Positions 13,910-27,250 of a DNA stretch of 64,000 bases are shown in pieces (within the stretch, counting starts at the first letter, position 1; each line of letters starts with the position of its first letter). The stretch spans positions 24,127,013 through 24,191,012 of the forward strand of contig JARWKL010000007.1 in assembly GCA_029961685.1 (NCBI GenBank). The letters are read 5' to 3'. The translations under genes and the position numbers were made by a program. The notes beneath the pieces are model-generated. The model ran no database searches, was not told where the DNA came from, and saw nothing but the letters and a program-made list of their open reading frames with translations. The stretch comes from Aristolochia californica. Its lineage: Eukaryota; Streptophyta; Magnoliopsida; Piperales; Aristolochiaceae.

Positions 13910-14474
13910 CTTTTGTGTTCATTTGTGTTGGGCGAATAAATTTTCTTTATTTATATTTGTTATTGTTTTAAATTTTTTCGAGATGAAGGGAGAGCGAAAA
14001 GTCAAAGGTTTGATTTAAGAAAAAAGTTTACATCTAAAATGGAAAAGCATGCACAATTGTAGGGAGAGATAATTCCAAAGAGAATCTGTAATTTTTAGGG
14101 ATTGTAAGCTCTTTTTAGTTTTATATCTCAGGTTTTGCAATCGTCGGGAAAAATTGGTGGTAGAGGATTTTTAATTGAGGGTTGAATTGCAATCCATAAG
14201 TCATTTCATACAAAAATATAGCCCGTTACACAAAATGGGCAAAATAATGACTTGTTAGACTCGGGTAAATATCCCTCCGCACGTTCACTTGAGAATTTAA
14301 TGAGCGTTTGTTATTGTCTTTGAAGGCTTTGGATCCATAGGTCATTTGAATCTTTAACATGTTTCAAGCATGCATATCCATTTTTAAAACATGTGTAGAA
14401 AAAATCTCCTTCATGTAAAATTCCAAGCTTAATAGGGTTGGACTAATTGAATTTCCCAAACTTGGATAACAAAA
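13910..14474. repeat. Short C monomer (565 bp) with two deletions
   Basis: A type C monomer with two losses totalling about 110 bp. Near 13975-13980, attttttcgagatgaag joins the poly-T stretch directly to the cgagatgaag segment and drops about 60 bp; ttttc occurs at both deletion ends. Near 14229-14233, gttacacaaaatgggc drops about 49 bp, including the usual atcatctatgat dyad. It shares C variants (gttgaatttcccaaaattgt, ggcgaataaa, cgagatga) with the C monomer at 15823. Confidence 0.88.
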
Positions 14475-16489
14475 CTTTTGTGTTCATTTGTGGTATGTGA
14501 ATGGATTTTTTTATTTACATTAGTAATTATTTTAAATATTTTCCACACATCAACTATAAAAATTTTATTTTGTTGTGATCTTTTCTGCCTTTTTTGTTTA
14601 CGGGATGAAGGGGGAGCGAAAACTCAAAGTTTTGTTTTAAGAAAAAAGTGTACATCTAAAATAGAAATGCACAATCCACAAATGTAGAGAGAGATATTTC
14701 CAAAGTGTGTCTATATGTTTTTGGGATCGTATGCACTTTTTCGTTTTTATATCTAAGGTTTTGCAATCGTTGGGAAACGGGGGAGGCGGGCGATTTTTAA
14801 CTGAGTGTTGACTTCAAATCCATAAGTCATTTCTTAAAAAAATATAGCCCGTTGCGCATGACAAATCACTTTACAATCATCTATGATTGTTAGCTCAACT
14901 TTTTGAATATGGGCAAAATAATGGCCTGTTTGACTCGGGCAAATATTCCACAACACTTTCACTTGAGAATTTAATGAGCGTTTGTCATTCTCTTTAAAAC
15001 CTTTGGATCCCCAGGTCATTTGAATATTTAACATGTTTCTGGCATGCATATCCATTTTTAAAACATGTGTAGAAAAAATCTCCTTCACGTAAAAGTCAAA
15101 GATATAAGTTTGGACAAGTGGAATTTCCCAAACTTGGATAACAAAACTTTTGTGTTCATTTGTGGTGTGTGAATAAATTTTCTTCATTTACTTTTTTTTA
15201 TTGTTTTAAACTTTTTCCGTACATCATCTATGAAATTTTCTTTTTGTTGTGATCTATTTGCCTTTTTTGTTTACGGGATGAAGGGAGAGCGAAAAACTCG
15301 AAGTTTTGATTTAAGAAAAATGTGTACATATAAAATGGAAATGCATAATGCACATATGTAGAGAGAGATAATTCCAAAGAGTGTCTGTAATTTTTAGGGA
15401 TTGTAAGCACTTTTTTCGTTTCTTTATCTCAGTTTTTGCAATCGTCGGGAAAATTGGGTTGCGGAGGATTTTTAACTGAGTGTTGAATTGCAATCCATAA
15501 GTCATTTCATACAAAAATATAGCATGTTACGCATGATAAATGACATTACCATCATCTTTGATTATTATGTCAACTTTTTGTAAATGCGCAAAATAATGGC
15601 ATGTTTGACCCGGGTAAATATCCCACCGCAAGTTCACTTGAGAATTTAATGAGCGTTTGTTATTCTCTTTAAAAGCTTTGCATCCATAGCTCATTTGCAT
15701 TTTTAACACGTTTCAAACATGCATATCCATTTTTAAAACATGTGTGGATGAAATCTCTTTCTTACAAAATTCCAAGCTATTAGGGTTAAACTAGTTGAAT
15801 TTCCCAAAATTGTATAACAAAACTTTTGTGTTCATTTGTGTTGGGCGAATAAATTTTCTTTATTTATATTTGTTATTGTTTTAAATTTTTTCCATACGTC
15901 AACTATTATATTTTCATTTTGTTGTAAGCTTTTTGCCTTGTTTGTTTTCGAGATGAAGGGAGAGTGAAAAGTTAAAGGTTTGATTTAAGAAAAAAGTGTA
16001 CATCTAAAATGGAAAAGCACAATGCACAATTGTAGGGAGAGATAATTCCAAAGAGTGTTTGTAATTTTTAGGGATTGTAAGCTCTTTTTAGTTTTTATAT
16101 CTCATGTTTTGCAATCGTCGGGATTTTTAACTGAGGGTTGAATTGCAATCCATAAGTCATTTCATACAAAAATATAGCTCGTTACACATGATAAATCATT
16201 TCACAATCATCTATGATTGTTAGATCAAATTTTTTGAAAATGGGCAAAATAATGACTTGTTAGACTCGGGTAAATATCCCACTGCACGTTCACTTGAGAA
16301 TTTAATGAGCATTTTTTATTCTCTTTAAAAGCTTTGGATCCATAGGTCATTTGAATCTTTAAAATGTTTCAAGCATGCATATCCATTTTTAAAACATGTG
16401 TAGAAAAAATCTCCTGCATCTAAAACTCCAAGCTTAATAGGGTTGGACTAATGAAATTTCCCAAACTTGGATAACAAAACTTTTGTGTT

Positions 16490-17130
16490 CATTTGTGGTG
16501 TGTGAATAGATATTTTAAACATTTTCCACACATAAACTATAAAATTTTTATTTTGTTGTGATCTTTTTTGCCTTTTTTGCTTACGGGATGAAGGGTGAGT
16601 GGAAACTCAAAGTTCAGTTTTAAGAAAAAAGTGTACATCTAAAATGGAAATGCACAATGCACAAATGTAGAGAGAGATATTTCCAAAGAGTTTCAGTTTG
16701 TTTTAGGGATCAAATGCGCTTATTCGTTTTTATATCTAAGGTTTTGCAATCATCGGGAAACGAGGGAAGAGGGCGATTTTTAACTGAGTGTTGACTTCAA
16801 ATCCTTAAGTCATTTCTTACATAAATATAACCCGTTACGCATGACAAATCACTTTACAATCATCTATGATTGTTAGCTCAACTTTTTGAATATGGGCAAA
16901 ATATTCGCTTGTTTGACTTGGGCAAATATCCCACATCACGTTCACTTGAGAATTTAATGAGCGTTTGTCATTCTTTTTAAAAGCTTCGGATCCATAGGTC
17001 ATTTGAATCTTTAACATGGTTCTGGCATGCATATCCATTTTTAAACAATGTGTAGAAAAAATCTCCTTCACCTAAAATTCCAAGATATTAGTTTTGGACT
17101 AGTGGAATTTCCCAAACTTGGATAACAACA
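16490..17130. repeat. Short A monomer (641 bp)
   Basis: The A diagnostic region is cut: tagatattttaaacattttcc-like sequence near 16506-16526 lacks the ttatttacattagttatta stretch. The repeated tattttaaa/atatttt words can explain slippage. The rest is type A, and B follows at 17131. The C monomer just upstream (15823) also lost about 18 bp near 16123, where cgggattttta replaces the ggtggcagagg segment. Confidence 0.85.
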
Positions 17131-20100
17131 CTTTTGTGTTCATTTGAGCTGTGTGAATAAATTTTATTCATTTACTTTTTTTTATTGTTTTAAACTTTTT
17201 CCGTATATCAACTATGAAATTTTCATTTTGCTGTGATCTATTTGCCTTTTTTGTTTACCGGATGAAGGGAGAGCGAATACTCGAAGTTTTGATTTAAGAA
17301 AAATGTGTACATCTAAAACGGAAATGCACAATGCACATAGGTAGAGAGAGATAATTCCAAAGTGTGTCTGTAATTTTTAGGAATTTTAAGCACTTTTTCG
17401 TTTTTATATCTCAGGTTTTGCAAATGTCGGGAAAAGTGGGTTGCGGAGGATTTTTAACTGAGTGTTGAATTGCAATCAATAAGTCTTTTCATACAAAAAT
17501 AAAGCCCGTTACGCAGGATAAATCATATTACAATCATCTATGATTATTGTATCAACTTTTTGCAAATGGGCAAAATAATGGCATGTTTGACTCGGGTAAA
17601 TAACCCACCGCAAGTTGACTTGAGAATTTAATGAGCATTTGTTATTCTCTTTAAAACCTTTTCATCCATAACTCATTTGCTTCTTTAACATGTTTCAAAC
17701 ATGCATATCCATTTTTAAAACATGTGTGGATGAAATCTCTTTCTTGCAAAATTCCAAGCTATTAGGGTTAAACTAGTGGAAATTCCCAAAATTGGATCAC
17801 AACACTTTTGTGTTCATTTGTGTTGGGTGAATAAATTTTCTTTATTTATATTTGTTATTGTTTTAAATTTTTTCCATACATCACCTATAAAATTTTCATT
17901 TTGTTGTAAGCTTTTTGCTATGTTTGTTTTCGGGATGAAGGGAGAGCGAAAAGTCAAAGTTTTGATTTAAGAAAAAAGTGTACATCTAAAATGGAAAAGT
18001 AGAATGCACAATTGTAGGGAGACATAATTCCAAACAGTGTCTGTAATTTTTAAGGATTGTAAGCTCTTTTTAATTTTTATATCTCAGGTTTTGCAATCGT
18101 CAGGAAAAATTGGTGGCAACGGATTTTTATCTAAATGTTGAATTGCAATCTATAAGTCATTTCATACAAAAATATAGCCCATTACACATGATAGATCACT
18201 TTACAATCATCTATGATTGTTAGATCAAATTTTTTGAAAATGGCTAAAATAATGACTTGTTAGACTCGGCTAAATATCCCTACGGACGTTCACTTGAGAA
18301 TTTATTGAGCATTTGTTATTCTCTTTGAAAGCTTTGGATCCATAGGTCATTTGAATCTTTAACATGTTTCAAGCATGCATATCCATTTTTAAAACATGTG
18401 TAGAAAAAATCTCCTACATGTAAAATTCCAAGCTTAATAGGATTGGACTAATGGAATTTCCCAAACTTGGATAACAACACTTTTGTATTCATTTGTGGTG
18501 TGTGACTAGATATTTTTTATTTACATTAGTAGTTATTTTAAATATTTTCCACACATCAACTATAAAATTTTTATTTTGTTGTGATCTTTTTTGCCGTTTT
18601 TGTTTATGGAATGAAGGGGGAGCGAAAACTTAAAGTTCTGATTTAAGAAAAAAGTGTACATCAAAAATGGAAATGCACAATGCACAAATGTAGAGAGAGA
18701 TATTTCCAAAGAGTGTCTGTATATTTTTGGGATTGTATGCACTTTTTCGTTTTTATATCTAAGGTTTTGCAATCGTCGGGAAGCAGGGGAAGCGGGTGAT
18801 TTTTAACTGAGTGTTGACTTCAAATCCATAAGTCATTTCTTACCAAAATATAGCCCGTTACGCATGACAAATCACTTTACAATCATCTATTATTGTTAGC
18901 TCAACTTTTTGAATATGGGCAAAATAATGGTTTGTTTGACTCGGGCAAATATCCCACCTCACGTTCACTTGAGCATTTAATGAGCGTTTGTCATTCCCTT
19001 TAAAAGCTTTGGATCCCTAGGTCATTTGAATATTTAACATGTTTCTGGCATGCATATCCATTTTTAAAACATGTGTAGAAAAAATCTCCTTCACGAAAAA
19101 TTCAAAGATATAAGTTTTGGACTAGTGGAATTTCCCAAACTTGGATAACAAAACTTTTGTGTTCATTTGTGGTGTGTGAATTAATTTTCTTCATTTAATT
19201 TTTTTTATTTTTTTAAACTTTTTCCGTACATCAACTGTGAAATTTTCATTTTGCTGTGATCTATTTGCCTTTTTTGTTTATAGGATGAAGGGAGAGCGAA
19301 AAACTCGAAGTTTTGATTGAAGAAAAATGTGTACATCTAAAATGGAAATGCACAATGCACATATGTAGAGAGAGATAATTCCAAAGAGTGACTGTAATTT
19401 TTAGGGATTGTAAGCACTTTTTCGTTTTTATATCTCAGGTTTTGCAATCGTCGGGAAAAGTGGGTTGTGGAGGATTTTTAACTGAGTGTTGAATTGCAAT
19501 CCATAACTCATTTCATACAAAAATATAGCCCGTTACGCATGATAAATCACATTACAATCATCTATGATTATTGTGTCAGCTTTTTGTAAATGGGCAAAAT
19601 AATGGCATGTTTGACTCGGGTAAATATCCCACCGCAAGTTCACTTGAGAATTTAATGAGCGTTTGTTATTCTCTTTAAAAGCTTTGCATCCGTAGCTCAT
19701 TTTCATCTTTAACATGTTTCAAACATGCATATCAATTTTTAAAACATGTGTGGATGAAATCTCTTTCTTGCAAAATTCCAAGTTATTAGGGTTAAACTAG
19801 TGGAATTTCCTAAAATTGGATAACAAAACTTTTGTGTTCATTTGTGTTGGGTGAATAAATTCTCTTTATTTATATTTTTTTTTTTTAAATTTTTTCCGTA
19901 CATCAACTATAAAATTTTTATTTTGTTGTAAGCTTTTTGCCTTGTTTGTTTTCGGGATGAAGGGAGAGCGAAAAGTCAAAGTTTTGATTTAAGAAAAAAG
20001 TATACATCTAAAATGGAAAAGCACAATGCACAATTGTATGGAGAGATAATTCCAAAGAGTGTCTATAATTTTTAGGGATTGTAAGCTCTTTTTAGTTTTC

Positions 20101-22375
20101 ATATCTCAGGTTTTACAATCATCGGGAAAAATTGGTGGCAGAGGATTGTTAACTGAGTGTTGAATTGCAATCCATAAGTCATTTCATACAAAAATATAGC
20201 CCGTTACTCATGATAAATCACTTTACAATCATCTATGATTGTTTGATCAATTTTTTTGAAAATGGGCAAAATAATGACTTGTTAGACTCGGGTAAAATCC
20301 CACCGCACGTTCACTAGAGAATTTAATGACCGTTTGTTATTGTATTTGAACGCTTTGGATCCATAGGTGATTTGAATCTTTAACATGTTTCAAGCATGCA
20401 TATCAATTTTTAAAACATGTGTAGAAAAAAATCTCCTTCATGTAAAATTCCAAGCTTAATAGGGTTGGACTAATGGAATTTCCAAAACTTGGATAACAAA
20501 ACTTTTGTGTTCATTTGCGGTGTGTGAATAGATATTTTTTATTTACAATAGTAATTATTTTAAATATTTTCCACACATCAACTATAAATTTTTTATTTTG
20601 TTGTGATCTTTTTTGCCTTTTTTGTTTACGGGATGAAGGGGGAGCAAAAACTAAAAGTTCTGATTTAAGAAAAAAGTGTACGTCTAAAATGGAAATGCAC
20701 CATGCACAAATGTAGAGAGAGATATTTCCAAAGTGTGTCAGTTTGTTTTCGGGATCGTATGCACTTTCTCGTTTTTATATCTAAGGTTTTGCAATCGTCG
20801 GGAAACGGGGGTGGCGGGCGATTTTTAACTGAGTGTTGACTTCAAATCCATAAGTCATTTCTTACAAAAACTATAGCCCGTTACATATGACAAATCACTT
20901 TACAATCATCTATGATTGTTAGCTCAACTTTTTGAATATGGGCAAAATAATGGCTAGTTTGACTAGGGCAAATATCCCACCGCACGTTCACTTGAGAATT
21001 TAGTGAGTGTTTGTCATTCTCTTTAAAAGCTTTCGATCCATAGGTCATTTGAATCTTCAACATGTTTCTGGCATGCATATCCATTTTTAAAACATGTGTA
21101 GAAAAACTCTCCTTCACGTAAAATTCCAAGATATTAGATTTGGACTAGTGGAATTTCCCAAACTTGGATAAAAAAACTTTTGTGTTCATTTGTGGAGTGT
21201 AAATAAATTTTCTTCATTTTATTTTTTTATTGTTTTAAACGTTTTCCGTACATCAACTATGAAATTTTCATTTTGCTGTGATCTATTTGCCTTTTTTGTT
21301 TACGGGATGAAGGGAGGGCGAAAAACCCGAAGTTTTGATTTAAGAAAAATGTGTACATCTAAAACGAAAATGCACAATGCACATATGTAGAGAGAGATAA
21401 TTCCAAAGAGTGTCTATAATTTTTAGGGATTGTAAGCACTTTTTTCGTTTTTATATATCAGGTTTTGCAATCGTCGGGAGAGGTGGGTTGCTGAGGATTT
21501 TTAACTGAGTGTTGAATTGCAATCCATAACTCATTTCATACAAAAATATAGCCTGTTACGCATGATAAATCACATTACAATCATCTATAATTATTATGTC
21601 AACTTTTTGCAAATGGGCAAAATAATTGCATGTTTGACTCAGGTAAATATCCCACCGCAAGTTCACTTGAGAATTTAATGAGCGTTAGTTATTGTCTTTT
21701 AAAGCTTTGCATCTATAGCTTATTTGCATCTTTAACATGTTTCAAACATGCATATCCATTTTTAAAACATGTGTGGATGAAATCTCTTTCTTGCAAAATT
21801 CCTAGCTATTAGGGTTAAACTTGTTGAATTTCCCAAAATTGTATAACAAAACTTTTGTGTTCATTTGTGTTGGGAGAATAAATTTTATTTATTTATATTT
21901 GTTATTTTTTTAAATTTTTTCCATTCATCAACTATAATATTTTCATTTTGTTGTAAGCTTTTTGCCTTGTTTGTTTTCGAGATGAGGGGAGAGCGAAAAG
22001 TCAAAGGTTTGATTTAAGAAAAAAGTGTACATCTAAAATGGAAAAGCACAATGCACAATTGTAGGGAGAGATAATTCCAAAGAGTGTCTGTAATTTTTAG
22101 GGATTGTAAGCTCTTTTTAGTTTTTATATCTCAGGTTTTGCAATCATCGGGAAAAATTGGTGGCAGAGGATTTTTAACTGAGTGTTGAATTGCAATCCAT
22201 AAGTCATTTCATACAAAAATATAGCCCGTTACACATGATAAATCACTTTACAATCATCTATGATTGTTAGATCAAATTTTTTTGAAAAAGGGCAAAATAA
22301 TGACTTGTTAGACTCGGGTAAATATCCCTCCTCACATTCACTTGAGAATTTAATGAGCGTTTGTTATTCTCTTTG

Positions 22376-22452
22376 AAAGCTTTGGATCCATAGGTCATTT
22401 GAATCTTTAACATGTTTCAAGCATGCATATCCATTTTTAAAACATGTGTAGA
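22376..22452. repeat. 77-bp junction repeat, middle copy (crossover interval)
   Basis: Shared by the end of copy 1 and the start of copy 2. Left flank: matches 35716 and leftward (copy end). Right flank: matches 9112 and rightward (copy start), including the unusual aaatcctcttcacg. The exchange that made the duplication must lie inside this interval, in the conserved core of a C monomer. Confidence 0.88.
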
Positions 22453-23199
22453 AAAAATCCTCTTCACGTAAAATTCCAAGCTTAATAGGGTTGGACTAAT
22501 GGAATTTCCCAAACATGGATAACAAAACTTTTGTGTTCATTTGTGGTGTGTGAATAGATATTTTTTATTGACATTAGTTATAATTTTAAATATTTTCCAC
22601 ACATCAACTATAAAATTTTTATTTTGTTGTGATCGTTTTTGCCTTTTTTGTTTACAGGATGAAGGCGGAGCGAAAACTCAAAGTTCTGATTTAAGAAAAA
22701 AGTGTACATCTAAAATGAAAATGCGCAATGGACAAATATTGAGAGAGATATTTCCAAATAGTGTCTGTATGTTTTACGGATCGTGTGCGCTTTTTCGTTT
22801 TATATCTAAGGTTTTGATATCGTAGGGAAACGGGGGAGGCGGGCAATTTTTAACTGAGTGTTGACTTCAAATACATAAGTCATTTCTTACAAAAATATAG
22901 CCCGTTACGCATGACAAATCACTTTACAATCATCTATGATTGTAAGCTCAACTTTTTGAATATGGGCAAAATAATGGCTTGTTTGACTCGGGCAAATATC
23001 CCACCGCACGTTTACTTGAGAATTTAATAAGCGTTACTTATTCTCTTTAAAAGCTTTGGATCCATAGGTCATTTGAATCTTTAACATGTTTCTAGCAAGC
23101 ATATCCATTTTTAAAACATGTGTAGAAAAAATCTCCTTCACGTAAAATTCCAAGATATTTGTTTTAGAGTAGTGGAATTCCCAAACTTGGATAACAAAC

Positions 23200-23877
23200 C
23201 TTTTGTGTTCATTTGTGGTGTGTGAATAAATTTTCTTCATTTACTTTTTGTTATTTTTTTAAACTTTTTCTGTACATGAACTATGAAATTTTCATTTTGC
23301 TGTGATCTATTTGCCTTTTTTGTTTACGGGATGAAGGGAGAGCGAAAAACTCAAAGTTTTGATTTAAGAAAAATGTGTACATCTAAAACCGAAATGCACA
23401 ATGCACATATGTAGAGAGAGATAATTCCAAAGAGTATTTGTAATTTTTATGGATTGTAAGCACTTTTTCGTTTTTATATCTCAGGTTTTGCAATCGTCGG
23501 GAAAAATGGGTTGCGGAGGATTTTTAACTGAGTGTTGAATTGTAATCCATAAGTCATTTCATACAAAAATATAGCCCGTTACGCTTGATAAATCACTTTA
23601 CAATCATCTATGATTGTAAGATCAATTTTTTTTGAAAATGGGCAAAATAATGTCTTGTTAGACTCGGGTAAATATCCCACCTCACGTTCACTTGAAAATT
23701 TAATGAGTTTTTGTTATTCTCTTTAAAAGCTTTGGGTCCATAGGTCATTTGAATCTTTATCATGTTTCAAGCATGCATATCCATTTTTAAAACAAGTATA
23801 GAAAAAATCTCCTTCAAGTAAAATTCTAAGCTTTATAGGGTTGGACTAATGGAATTTCCCAAACATGGATAACAAAA
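23200..23877. repeat. B/C hybrid monomer, copy 2
   Basis: The copy of the B/C hybrid at 9859 within the second 13,341-bp unit. Its switch interval is shifted by 13,341 bp (about 23519-23597), so the hybrid predates the large duplication. Confidence 0.85.
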
Positions 23878-26800
23878 CTTTTGTGTTCATTTGTGGTGTG
23901 TGAATAGATATTTTTTTTTACATTAGTTATTATTTTAAATATTTTCCACACATCAACTATAAAATTTTTATTTTGTTGTGATCGTTTTTGCCTTTTTTCT
24001 TTACGGGATGGAGGGGGACCGAAAACTCAAAGTTCTGATTTAAGAAAAAAGTGTACATCTAAAATGGAAATGCACATTGCACAAATGCAGAGAGAGATAC
24101 TTCCAAAGAGTGTCTGTCTGTTTTAAGGATCGTATGCACTTTTTCGTTTTTATATCTAAGGTTTTGATATTGTCGGGAAACGGGGGAGGCGGGTGATTTT
24201 TAACTGAGTGTTGACTTCAAATCCATAAGTCTTTTCTAACAAAAATATAACCCGTTATGCATGACAAATCGCTTTATAATCATCTATGATTGTTAGCTCA
24301 ACTTTTTGAATATTGGCAAAATAATGGCTTGTTTGACTCGGGCAAATATCCCATTGCACGTTCACTTGAGAATTTAATGAGCGTTTATCATTCTCTTTAA
24401 AAGCTTTGGATCCATAGGTCATTTGAATCTTTAACATGTTTCTGGCATGCATATCCATTTTTAAAACATGTGTAGAAAAAATCTCCTTCACGTAAAATTC
24501 CAGGATATTAGTTTTGGACTAGTGGAATTTCCCAAACTTGAATAACAAAACTTTTGTGCTCATTTGTTGTGTGTGAATAAATTTTCTTCATTTACTTTTT
24601 TTTATTGTTTTAAACTTTTCCGTACATTAACTATGAAATTTTCATTTTGCTGTAATCTATTTACCTTTTTTTTTTTTTACGGGATGAAGGGAGAGCGAAA
24701 AACTCAAAGTTTTGATTTCAGAAAAATGTGTACATCTAAAACGGAAATGCACAATGCACATATGTAGAGGGAGATAATTCCAAAGAATGTCTATAATTTT
24801 TAGGGATTGTAAGCACTTTTTCGTTTTTATATCTCAGGTTTTGCAATCGTCAGGAAAAATGGGTTGCGGAGGATTTTTAACTGAGTGTTGAATTGCAATC
24901 CTTAACTCATTTCATACAAAATTATAGCCCGTTACGCATGATAAATCACATTACAATCATCTATGATTATTATGACAGCTTTTTGTAAATGGGCAAAATA
25001 ATGGCATGTTTGACACGGGTAAATATCCCACCGCAAGTTCACTTGAGAATTTAATGAGCGATTTTTATTCTCTTTAAAAGCTTTGCTTCCAAAGCTCAAT
25101 TGCATCTTTAAAAAGTTTCAAACATGCATATCCATTTTTAAAACATGTGTGGATGAAATCTCTTTCTTGCAAAATTCCAAGCTATTAGGGTTAAACTAGT
25201 GGAATTTCCCAAAATTGGATGACAAAATTTTTGTGTTCATTTGTGTTGGGTGAATAAATTTCTTCATTTATATTTGTTATTGTTTTAAATTTTTTCCATA
25301 CATTAACTATAAAATTTTCATTTTGTTGTAAGCTTTTTGCCTTGTTTGTTTTCGGGAAGATGGGAGAGCGAAAAGTCAAAGTTTTGATTTAAGAAAAAAG
25401 TGTACAACTAAAATGGAAATGCACAATGAAAAATTGTAGAGAGAGATAATTCCAAAGAGTGTCTGTAATTTTGAGGGATTGTAAGCTCTTTTTAGTTTTT
25501 ATATCTCAGGTTTCACAATCGACGGGAAAAATTAGTGGCCGAGGATTTTTAACTGAGTGTTGAATTGCAATCCATAAGTCATTTCATACAAAAATATAGC
25601 CCGTTACGCATGATAAATCACTTTACAATATTCAATGATTGTTAGATCAAATTTTTTGAAAATGGGCAAAATAATGACTTGTTAGACTCGGGTAAATATC
25701 CCACCGCACGTTCACTTGAGAATTTAATGAGCGTTTGTTATTCTCTTTGAAAGCTTTGGATCCATAGGTCATTTGAATCTTTAACATGTTTCAAGCATGC
25801 ATATCCATTTTTAAAACATGTGTAGAAAAAATCTCCTTCATGTAAAATTCCAAGCTTAATATGGTTGGACTAATGGAATTTCCCATACTTGGCTAACAAA
25901 ACTTTTGTGTTCATTTGTGGTGTGTGAATAGCTATTTTTTATTTACATTAGTAATTATTTTAAATATTTTCCACACATCAACTATAAAATTTTTATTTTG
26001 TTGTGATCATTTTCGCCTTTTTTGTTTACGGGATGAAGGGGTCCGAAAACTCAAAGTTCTGATTTAAGAAAAAAGTGTACATCTAAAATGGAAATGCACA
26101 ATGCACAAATGTAGAGAGAGATATTTCCAAAGAGTGTCACTTTGTTTTAGGGATCCTATGCACTTTTTCGTTTTTATATCTTAGGTTTTGCAATCGTCGG
26201 GAAACTGGGGAGGCGGGCGATTTTTAACTGAGTGTTGACTTCAAATCCATCAGTCATTTCTTACAAAAATATAGCCCGTTATGAATGACGAATCACTTTA
26301 CAATCATCTATGATTGTTAGCTCAACTTTTTGAATATGGGCAAAATAATGGCTTGTTTGACTCGGGCAAATATCCCACCACACGTTCACTTGACAATTTA
26401 ATGAGCGTTTGTCATTCTCTTTAAAACCTTTGGATCCCTAGGTCATTTGAATATTTAACATGTTTCTGGCATGCATATCCATTTTTAAAACATGTATAGA
26501 AAAAATCTCCTTCACGTAAAATTCAAAGATATTAGTTTTGGATTAGTGGAATTTCCCAAACTTGGATAACAAAACTTTTGTGTTCATTTGTGGTGTGTGA
26601 ATAAATTTTCTTCATTTACTTTTTTTTATTGTTTTAAACTTTTTCCGTACATCAACTATGAAATTTTCATTTTGCTGTGAACTATTTGCCTTTTTTGTTT
26701 AGGGGATGAAGGGAGAGCGAAAAACTCGAAGTTTTGATTTAAGAAAAATGTGTACATCTAAAACGGAAATGCACAATGCACATATGTAGAGAGAGATAAT

Positions 26801-27250
26801 TCCAAAGAGTGTCTATAATTTTTAGGGATTGTAAGAACTTTTTTCGTTTCTATATCTCAGTTTTTGCAATCGTCGGGAAAAGTGGGTTGCGGAGGATTTT
26901 TAACTGAGTGTTGAACTGCAATCCAACAGTCATTTCATACAAAAATATAGCCTGTTACGTATGATAAATTACATTACAATCATCTATGATTATTATATCA
27001 ACTTTTGTCAAATGGGCAAAATAATGGCATGTTTGACTCGGGTAAATATCCCACCGCAAGTTCACTTGAGAATATAATGAGCGTTTGTTATTCTCTTTAA
27101 AAGCTTTGAATCCATAGCTCATTAGCATCTCTAACATGTTTCAAACATACATATCAATTTATAAAACATGTGTGGATGAAATCTTTTTCTTGCAAAATTC
27201 CAAGCTATTAGGGTTAAACTAGTTGAATTTCCCAAAATTGTATAACAAAA

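Larger units (their letters stand above)
9035..22375. repeat. 13,341-bp segmental unit, copy 1 (20 monomers)
   Basis: The sequence from 9035 to 22452 recurs at an offset of exactly 13,341 bp. Anchors: A 9187, B 9859, A 10537, B 11210, C 11887, A 12561, B 13234, C 13910, A 14475, B 15147, C 15823, A 16490, B 17131, C 17805, A 18480, B 19154, C 19829, A 20502, B 21177, C 21852. After the first hybrid pair the order is a regular A-B-C repeated six times. Every irregularity, including two short monomers, is shared with copy 2. Single-base differences found by eye: 11634 T/A, 13053 G/C, 13495 C/A, 15089 G/T, 17319 C/T, 19424 G/A (copy 1/copy 2). I did not align every base, so a few more may exist. 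Confidence 0.95.
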
